This document shows positions 56,423 to 64,000 of a DNA stretch of 64,000 nt, one piece after another; within the stretch, counting starts at the first letter, position 1, and each line of letters begins with the position of its first letter. This stretch comes from Hysterangium stoloniferum (taxonomy: Eukaryota; Basidiomycota; Agaricomycetes; Hysterangiales; Hysterangiaceae): assembly GCA_015178975.1 (NCBI GenBank), contig WHVD01000013.1, positions 372,001-436,000 of the forward strand, written 5' to 3'. The translations under genes were made by a program, and so were the position numbers. The notes below the pieces were generated by a model. The model was given only the letters and a program-made list of their open reading frames with translations. It was not told where the DNA came from and did not search any database.

Positions 56423-57899
56423 TCACTTTGGCGCCAGGTGATATAACGGCGGGTATTCATCATTCATATGAGGCAGGCAAATAGCTCGCCCTTGAATATG
56501 TTCTGACGAAAACGATCCATCTTGGCTGCAACCTGAGTTATTGGAATTAACACCACTGGAGGTATCACTGTGATCTTCCTGAACCAGGTGTAGACTCCTT
56601 ATAATTTCACCCAATAAATGATCGCTTCACCATAACAGTCGTAAGGCTGAGCAGTTGCACAACGTAAAAGTGACGATCGCAGTATTTCTTGCCCAAGTCA
56701 GGTGAGGAACTATGTAATTGACACTGCTGGAAGGATCTGGCAAAAGCATGCCAAATGGTCTCCAAAATACAGCGATGAAATACCCGACATAATTGCGCCA
56801 GATGGAGTTCGTTGTTGGAACGTTCCTTAAGGCGAACAAGACTAGTGGCCAACACACGATTGATAATGATAACGACGAGAATGAGATAACCGTCGGCAAG
56901 GATAACGCCAAAATATATAAGGTCTGTCATGATGATCACCCTTGCATTCGGCACCAGAAAGAGTTCGGGTCTCTTTAGGGCGCTGTTTTGCTTACATCGC
57001 CAGACAAGCGGTACACCTTTCCGAATCAAGGTGAACTGCATGCGAGTTGTAAGGAGTGAATGGGCGAGGAAATGGTGCCAGGGCCAGGCTAAATAAGTCG
57101 CTCGTACGACAATCATATGGGTGAGATCTGTCTGGCGAGGCTGTATAGTGGCAAGTTATCTTATTTTGGTATATCCATTCTGTAAATGTCGGTGGTGACT
57201 CTGATGCTTCTGTAAGTATGAGACATTTGTTCGCCGGAACAATACATGGCAGATATACTGCACACACAACAATAGGTCGCCCTTATGCATGCTAACCCCT
57301 GTTGGACTTTGTCCGAGTTTGCAATTCAGCCATTTTGCGCTCAATGTCCCGCTGTCGAGCTTCCAAGGCATGCTCTTCTTTCTGCAGTCTGTGTTGGCTC
57401 CCTTTAGGGTCGGATCATGTCAGATGAACGTATGTCTCCCACGTACAATGCGACACTAGCTTCCTTCAATTCCTTTGTGGACATATGTACAGGCGCAGAG
57501 GAGGTCTCTTCTCCCTCGGAAGACACTTGACGGTTCCGGATGCTAACGCCTGCATAGAAGGCGACTTTGGATGCTATGTTTTAATATAGTGTCATTAATC
57601 GTGGAGGTATCAGAGCAGTACCTGGTAAGATCAGGCAGGAATAGGCAACAAGCCTGCACGCTCTTGATCTGGTCTTGAGCATGCTGCGGCATGTGCGAGG
57701 GCGATTTGAGAATTTCTATCTGCGGATATGACGGACAGTCCCGTCGGATCTGGTGGAGCGGCGAGTGACTGACCGACTCGGAGCTTAGCTTACGTAGTCA
57801 ATCCAAATCAGAAATCGTTGGGAGGTTGTAACGCCTGGCGATATGGTATGCGATCCAGCACATGAATTCTTTGGTCGAATTTGATGGGGGCGTGGACAT
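56423..57899 (-). pseudogene. Possible multi-exon gene, unknown, with an in-frame stop
   Basis: Minus strand. The ATG at 57899 opens MSTPPSNSTKEFMCWIAYHI then ARRYNLPTISDLD, followed by a TGA at 57798-57800. The same frame continues LRKLSSESVSHSPLHQIRRD, SPSHMPQHAQDQIKSVQ and CLFLPDLT. Plausible introns lead to RNRQVSSEGEETSSAP, STKELKEASVAL, and a coiled coil LQKEEHALEARQRDIERKMA (about 57,310-57,385). Later exon-like pieces are EASESPPTFTEW, SDLFSLALAPFPRPF and a tail EIIRSLHLVQEDHSDTSSG (to about 56,423). A hydrophobic segment lies near 56,850-56,940. Splicing is uncertain, one 3' site would be GAG, and no family is recognised. The TGA could again be a former CGA or lie in an unrecognised intron. 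Confidence 0.35.
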
Positions 57900-58574
57900 A
57901 CTTAGAGTCCATTCAGTCCGTTGAAAAAGTTTAAATAAAGCCTCAAGGGGCGAGGGAATCGCAAACTCAAGCTAACAATGCGAAAGGCCGGGATCCAGGC
58001 ACTAACAGAACGTGAACATTTAAAGGGGTACTTTCCCTTGTATCCGCATGGAGTTGAGACATTCATTGCGTTCATTGCCTAGCGACAATGCTGGCTTCGC
58101 TTCGTGGTAAGGCGTGTGCTGTACTACAGATGGCATCCTGCCACGGGGTGCGTGTCTCAACCGGAAAACTCAAAGCTCATCAAGATAGATAGATCCCTTT
58201 AGGCGGGCTCGAGTCGGTCAATCATGTCCATTGACTAAGTGTTGATTCCGTAGTGATCAATAATAATAGTCCAAGTCACTGCGGGACTCAACTGCCTGCC
58301 TAAGCACATACTTTCCAAGTGCTCAGGGGGGTTTCTTTGTTGAGTTCTTATTTGGTCCAATTCAAATGCATGTGAATCGCTGCATGGGCGGGCGGTGTTA
58401 TATAAGTTAACTCCATGGGCGCGCGCGCCTTGTGACAAGTCATGTCACGTTCCCCACAATTTCACACTCCGATCTTCTCGACCACATCGCGTGCAAATTC
58501 AACACACGGAGGGCTTCTGCGCCCTATACTTCCTATCATTTTCCACTCTCACTAATAGATATCCTTTTTTGACA
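57900..58574. other. Intergenic region upstream of the chitin synthase chaperone
   Basis: No gene is seen. A TATA-like TTATATAAG lies at about 58,397-58,405, some 170 bp before the ATG at 58575, followed by a TC-rich leader, consistent with a promoter for that gene. The left end would be the promoter of the doubtful minus-strand gene. Confidence 0.5.
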
Positions 58575-59826
58575 ATGGGAATCTCGTTTGGGTCCTTCGA
58601 TAGCATTTGTCAAACTGCAGCTCTCGTCGTCTGTCCTCTCGTTGGGACAGCGCAAGGAATCGAGCCAACCTGTTACAGTCGCAACGTTGAGATATCTTCC
58701 ACCCTCATTTTCCAGCCTTGTGAGAGCTCTATCTACGTTTGAAATGCTCAAAGGCTGATGAGTCACAGCGACATGTTTCGTGCACATTGTGGCGATCATC
58801 ATGACTATTATCATGATTCTTCATATACGAAGCAAATATACCGCAGTGGGTGAGTCGCGTAACGCTCTTGGTATCGTCGTCGAGTTGTACCAACGCAAAG
58901 TGAAGGCCGCAAGGAAATCGTCATGTTTTTCTATCTATACGCTTTAATCGAATTCCTTGCAATCTTCTTAGATTCAGGGGTAATACCTACATCTAGTACT
59001 GAATACCCGGTATGCTGCTGAGAAGTATTTATGACAATAACAGGAAACTTATTTTGCAATTTTGTAGTGGTTTGCGGCCGTTTACACTGGTCTCGTTGCG
59101 GCAACGTATACTTGTCTGTTGATCAATGGTTTCGTCGGCTTTCAGTTCGCTGAGGATGGGACACCTCTTTCATTATGGGTATGTCTACTGCCATGTGATC
59201 TTGACTGCAATAGGCTCTAAATACGTCGGTAGTTCTTGCGCCTATCGTGCTTGGCTGTATTTGGAGTTGGATTCTTCCTCGCCATCGCAAGTTTCAAGGG
59301 ATTTGCGGGATTTAGCTTCAAAGAACCGGTAGCACTGTGGATTATCTACATTCTGTGGCCGCTGATTTGTGTCGTCATTTACGGAGTGTCGCAGCTTGTT
59401 TTGGTCATCCGCACATTGGACGACCGATGGCCGCTTGGAGATATTCTGTTCGGACTTGCATTTTTCGCGGTCGCACAGGTGGTTCTCTTCGCATTCAGCG
59501 TGACGATTTGCGACGCAGTGAAGCATTACATTGACGGGCTGTTCTTCTTCACGCTGTGCATGCTGCTGAGTGTGATGATGGTCTACAAGTATTGGGATTC
59601 GATTACAAAGGAGGACCTTGAATTCAGTGTGGGAAGCAAGGCAGCGGTATGGGAGGTAAAAGACCCTTTGCTGACTGCGGGTGGGGCGGACTATTCAGAA
59701 GAAGAGAGTAACTACCACGGTGCACCGGCATCGATCGTGGGAGGGATGACAGGAGCGACGATGTATGGACATGGTGGATCACATGGATATCCACCTCAAG
59801 GGTACCCGGACAGGGAGAGGTATTGA
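58575..59826 (+). CDS. CHS7: Chitin synthase export chaperone (CHS7 type)
   Basis: ER membrane protein needed for export of class-specific chitin synthase from the ER and hence for cell-wall chitin. Exons: 58575-58719, 58769-58849, 58906-59009, 59068-59178, 59233-59826, giving 344 residues in frame. The N-terminus [20 protein letters not shown] and [12 protein letters not shown] is the family signature. Membrane segments follow ([95 protein letters not shown]), with the conserved [11 protein letters not shown] and [18 protein letters not shown]. The cytosolic tail is Gly/Ser/Tyr-rich ([19 protein letters not shown]). Length and topology fit the family, with seven segments expected. Confidence 0.94.
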
Positions 59827-60446
59827 AGCCGGAGTGACCGGGTTTTTTGTATGAACACACACACTCGGACTTTTAGAGACGAGATACATATTTTTTCATT
59901 AGTTGCATGGGGCCGATCAACAATCGAAGACTAATTTCTGCCAGTGGCAGCGGGAAAAGTGAGTCAGACGAGTATATAGGGGACTTTTGTTAGACGTCCA
60001 TGGCCATGGCGTCGAAAAAAAGTTGTATACGAAACTGGGTTCTCACAGACAGGGATGTGAGAAAAAAATTATAAAATGAAATAATGAAATAGAGGCTGTT
60101 TCGGGAGAAAATAGGATGGCTTGGAAGGTTCCCTTATCTGGATGAGACAATGGGATAAGTACCAGTTAGGCTAAGAATCGGCTAAGAAGCGATTAACGTC
60201 TTTTGTCACATTTGGGTTAAATAACCAAAATATTTATTATTATTATTCTTGTCATTGATGTTTTTTTTTTGACCCGATCTCATCTTAGCCCTAGTTGGTT
60301 TCGGTGGGCCCGCTTCCACTAGGTCAACTCTCCCCGTCGCCTCGCCTGTACATGTAAATATCTCATGTCTGTCCACCCTTCATTCTTTTCAACTAACTCC
60401 ACATACTTTTTATACTCCTACTCCTACATCTACTAGTAATACATCG
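59827..60446. other. Intergenic region and cyclin promoter
   Basis: No gene is seen. It contains a (TTA)n microsatellite near 60,231-60,247, and before the cyclin ATG a long pyrimidine-rich leader with ATACTTTTTATACTCC and CTACTCCTACATCTACT, typical of fungal promoters. Confidence 0.5.
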
Positions 60447-62552
60447 ATGGCGACCTCCTTTTCCTGTGCCCCGTCCATTCTCTCTCGCTCAACCTCCTCA
60501 ACAATCATGAGCTCACTGTCCACTGTATCCTCTACTTTACCGGCTGCCTTTTTGCCACCGTGGCTCAAGCCCTCAAAATCACGAAGTGCATACTCCCCAC
60601 CAGTCACCTTGCCATCCATTGCCGCCTTTGACCGCCAACCACCCACCTCAGATGTCCAGAATCCCGATCTTTATCCAGGCTCCCATGAGTACAAGCCAGA
60701 GTCTTCAACCCAGTGGCGGGACTCCCACTTGGATCTCACATATGGCTCCGACGCGTTCGACTCCTACGAGTCCAGTCCAGCCGCCGGGCCGTCATCCCAG
60801 TCGTCACCAGTGGCTTCGATGGAGGAGGAGCCAGTTGCCAGTGCGCCACCATCCGTCGCATCATCCCACTGGTTCTGGGTCGGCCCCCATCCATCCTCCC
60901 AGGCTATCGCCGAGAAAACATGCGAAATGGTCTGCTATTTGTGGTTCTCGAATACACTGGGCACACCCCCCAAGTCGTCGCCGTTTTCTCGTGCATGCCG
61001 CAGAACGCGTGCAGGGCACTCGCCCCAGGACCCCTTAACTGGTCTTAGCGATGCTTCGACGGCTGCGCTGCAGTTCACCCCGTCCCCGCAGTTTGTGCAT
61101 TTTATGCAGAAGCTTCTGCAGACCACACAGGTCAGCCAGTCGGTTATCGTGCTTGCACTCCATTATGTGTACAGGCTGAAAGAGGAAAACCACTTCACTA
61201 ATGGCCAGGCGGGAAGTGAGTTTAGAGTCGCAGTGGTGGCTCTCATGCTTGCCAATAAATTTGTCGACGAGTAAGTCAACCGGTCCCTGGTCGGCTTCGC
61301 GCTAGTTCGCTGATCGCTCGTTGTTCTTAGTAACACGTACACAAATAAGACGTGGTCTGATGTTTCTGGCATCGAGCTTACGGAGATTAACAAAATGGAA
61401 CGCGAGTTCCTTCGTGGCGTAGATTTCCGCCTTTACATTAACACCGACACATATAAAGCGTGGGTTAATCTGCTTAAAGGTTTGGTGGCAGCCAAAGAGC
61501 GAGATGAACAGCAGTGGCACTACTCCAGGCGACACAGTGCTGCCAATGTTTATGCGCCTGTTGCCCGTATGCCTGTCCCGAACTTAGCCATGCGTCAACA
61601 GCCACGGGCACGTTCATCATCACCTTTGCCTTCCCTCAAGGCGTCATATCCGTTCACTTTTAACGTCCCGCCTACTTTCAGTAATCCCTTTGCCGAGACA
61701 GAAAATTTGCAGAGTCGTGAGCCCGTACAGCCAAGCGCCAAGCGTCCAGCTGTTGTTGCCTTTTCACCTCCATCGGCCGCGCTTGAAGGACCCCCATCAA
61801 AACGACCCATTTCTCTTGACATGAGCTCAGTGAGGAACATGGAGGGTCCCGCCAGTGCTGGCACATCCTACCCCCTGCATGCATTCGCCAAATTATCACT
61901 AAATAAGTCTGATACCCCTTCTCGCTCTTCTCCAGCCAAGTTAAGGCGGCATGTTGATGCGCCGCAGACCTTGGCGGCAGCTTACAATGTACAAGACCGC
62001 GTCGCTGGGTCAGATCCACAGGTGTGTGCAGCGAAATGGGGTTACAACTTCATTATATTGATGACTTGGCCGTATTTGCAGAATCTATATTATTACGCCC
62101 TGGCTAGTTCACCAACGCATACTGAGGAAGATGTTCGCGTCCGTAAAGCGTTATTACGCTCTCACCAGCCTACATATTATCCCTCAGTTCCAACTTATCT
62201 TCAAGCGCCGCCACCTCAACCTATGTACATTCAATCGGCCAATGCGAGCCCATTGCACCCACTGCCATCCTTCCGTTATCTGCAACCACATCATTCGCAT
62301 TTCGATCAATATAGCTACTTTAACACTGATGCTAATTACCGAAGCAACCTGTCGTTCCCTCCAACTCGCTTGCAAGCGGAAGCTGGTGGTCCGCCTGCCC
62401 AGCCTGATTATGCGCCGCCACCTCAGACGCAAGGCAATCGAGTCCTTGTAGCCCCATTCGCCAATGCTGGTCCACCAGGGGTGCAGTGGGCTTCTCAGCA
62501 GCCGTACTCCCACGCGTATTTGCATGCCCGATACGCCTCGCCACAAGTCTAA
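60447..62552 (+). CDS. Cyclin-domain protein (PCL/Pho85-type cyclin)
   Basis: Likely partner of a Pho85/Cdk5-like kinase. Exons: 60447-61270, 61331-62021, 62082-62552, giving 661 residues in frame. The last intron is 60 nt, a multiple of three without a stop, so it can be mistaken for coding sequence. A Ser/Pro-rich N-terminus precedes the cyclin box (about residues 210-340): FVHFMQKLLQTTQVSQSVIV, ALHYVYRLK, FRVAVVALMLANKFVDDNTY, TNKTWSDVSGIELTEINKME and EREFLRGVDFRLYI. The C-terminal half is long, disordered, and rich in Pro, Tyr, Ser and Gln, with many SP/TP sites suited to phosphorylation. The NKTWS...EINKMEREFL pattern is typical of fungal Pcl cyclins. The start at 60447 (MATSFSCAPS) follows the pyrimidine-rich leader. 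Confidence 0.9.
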
Positions 62553-64000
62553 GTCTCGAAATGATCCCATTCAGTTTAAATCGTCATCCGGTCTCGGTTC
62601 ACATTATTCCGCAATCCAATACATTTGTTTGTCTAGAACCACTTCGCATGTCTCATTTCTCTCCCACATTGCATTAGCTGTTTTCGTTTTATCAGGACTT
62701 GTTTATTTGTTAGCAAAGTCAAATCCCCCATTTTGCATTTTCTCTCATTTATCATTAGTCTACCCCCATCACACCTCTGGCTCTCAGCCAAGCATTTCTG
62801 TACCAGTCTATGAAATCTCACAATACAATATGTTCGAGCATGCTTTTTGTCTTCGGAGCTAAGAAGATTGATGATGACTAGGGTTCAAATTGCGTGATAT
62901 GCAATCTCACTCAGTCCGGTTACAGGTGTCGGAAAAACAGTATTTGCTAGCGATGGATTCAGTAAGGTGAAATATACTTAGTACTTGGACAGCCCTTGGC
63001 GAACCTGTGCAAGGGACAAACTCTTTTCACATATTGGGGTGTATGATCAAGTGATATTGCGGCACCTTTCGGAAGCAGAGTGCGCAGTTGCTCGATATGA
63101 CGAACAGATATAAAAGGGACATGAAGGCCATCTAAGACAGGCTGGCGAGGGGGAGAACTAGACTTCCGCCATCGTCATGATCAGGGCGAACCTTTCTCCG
63201 GGGCACACCCAAGGCCGTCACAATTTCGGCGTTGATTTGCAAAATTTCAACAATGCGACGCGTTATTGGCTTGCACTGCCTTGTGCTCGCCGCTCGAAAA
63301 TATTTTACTATATAATGAATGGTCTTTTTTTAGCGTCCGTGAGTCGGTGGACGGGGGGTCGCATTGCACACCCATGTCGTATACTTGGCCCTTTTGAGAC
63401 AACGACCTTTGATGATCAGACAGGATACTAGTGCACAAGTCAACGTCACAGCGGCTTAGTGAACTGAATCTCCTCGGCACAAAGGGCCTTTTTGTGAAAG
63501 GGGACTCGGCAACTCGACGCGTATAATTACACGCCATCCGCCCGGAATTGCCGTAATAATAGCACACACGGACTGAGTTCCAAAGTCGCCAGAGAGACAG
63601 CAGGCGACAGCCGGCGCTAGGATGGGATCACAATAAACGCCGATAGGACTCTTCAAATTGCGAGTGACTGTCAGACAAGTGGCAGAACAGGTGTTTCAAA
63701 GTGAAAAAAAAACGCTCTCACCGCCAAGTGCAAAGCCGGTGGGTAAGCTAAATCGACATCTCAACCATGCGCCAATGCGAAGCTTGGAGCCTCAAGGCAT
63801 GCTAACGCAATCACTAATAGCCTCGGGAACTTCCATGGACAGCGTTGGGAGAACCCAGGGGATCCGACATAAAGCTGAGCAGGGAAGCGAATGTGTAGGT
63901 GGGATTGAATGGCATCTCATTAACATGAAAGATTATCAGCGTATAGAAATCACTGGAAGATCAAACATTTATGTCTATCCTGTTTAATTACATATGTATT
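62553..64000. other. Right-end region without a supported gene
   Basis: The first 300 bp are T-rich and probably cyclin 3' UTR. Beyond that only short ORFs occur (e.g. 63177-63431, 63658-63987), with no family motif or splice pattern I can support. Confidence 0.45.

Noticed and set aside
56607..57116. 169-residue ORF with a strongly hydrophobic segment, considered as a membrane receptor
   Set aside because: Only one clear hydrophobic stretch, no seven-segment pattern, and it overlaps likely introns of the doubtful gene.
1..64000. tRNA, rRNA, CRISPR arrays and bacterial-type operons
   Set aside because: No cloverleaf-like segment with both A and B boxes, no rRNA-like sequence and no regularly spaced direct repeats with unique spacers were found. 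The genes have spliceosomal introns.

Overview
The window looks like nuclear DNA of a filamentous basidiomycete, most likely an Agaricomycete. The single-copy genes on the right have many short introns (about 45-65 nt, GTRNGT...YAG). They include a fungal chitin-synthase export chaperone (CHS7 type), a leukotriene A4 hydrolase-type aminopeptidase, an ArfGAP, a branched-chain aminotransferase, an F-box protein, an intradiol dioxygenase and a Pho85-type cyclin. Species cannot be named from sequence alone.

The window has two halves. Bases 1 to about 43,040 are almost solid transposable elements. The oldest readable layer is a Helitron on the minus strand (1446-2523 plus 14618-21501). Into its helicase gene went a full Ty3/gypsy retrotransposon, here called element C (2524-14617, two 722-bp LTRs, 5-bp duplication ATCTC). 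Element C was then hit by solo LTRs in gag (LTR-D, 3387-4700) and in pol (LTR-A, 7436-7903; LTR-D-prime, 9762-12350), and the last of these was hit again by LTR-D (9822-11145). A Tc1/mariner element (16500-18118) sits in the Helitron Rep gene. To the right is a second retrotransposon family, element E: copy 1 on minus (21502-33264) and a 5'-truncated copy 2 on plus (33265-38600), joined head to head. Both carry a large third ORF between pol and the 3' LTR. Next come a CT-rich spacer, another LTR-E holding a palindromic Tc1 derivative (39120-40696), and a tyrosine-recombinase gene (to 43037) split by an LTR-C relic.

Bases 43,650-62,552 are ordinary gene space: intradiol dioxygenase (-), F-box protein (-), LTA4 hydrolase-like aminopeptidase (+), ArfGAP (-), branched-chain aminotransferase (+), a doubtful gene (-, about 57.9-56.4 kb), CHS7-like chaperone (+) and a cyclin (+). 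Exon structures were worked out by hand from splice signals and family similarity. Five of the six spliced models with countable exons (dioxygenase, F-box, aminopeptidase, aminotransferase, chaperone) and the cyclin close in frame; the ArfGAP needs a one-base correction.

Three things stand out. (1) Element E carries an unnamed, roughly 690-residue ORF3 with its own TATA box, conserved in two copies. (2) Element C carries an antisense, spliced gene between pol and the 3' LTR encoding an acidic, cysteine-rich, coiled-coil protein. (3) Most stop codons that break the transposon genes look like CGA to TGA changes, and one E-family reverse transcriptase has lost a catalytic Asp at a CpG, which fits inactivation by deamination of methylated cytosines. 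Coordinates of repeat ends rest on 5-bp target duplications read directly from the sequence. Family names come from recognised motifs, not from database searches.
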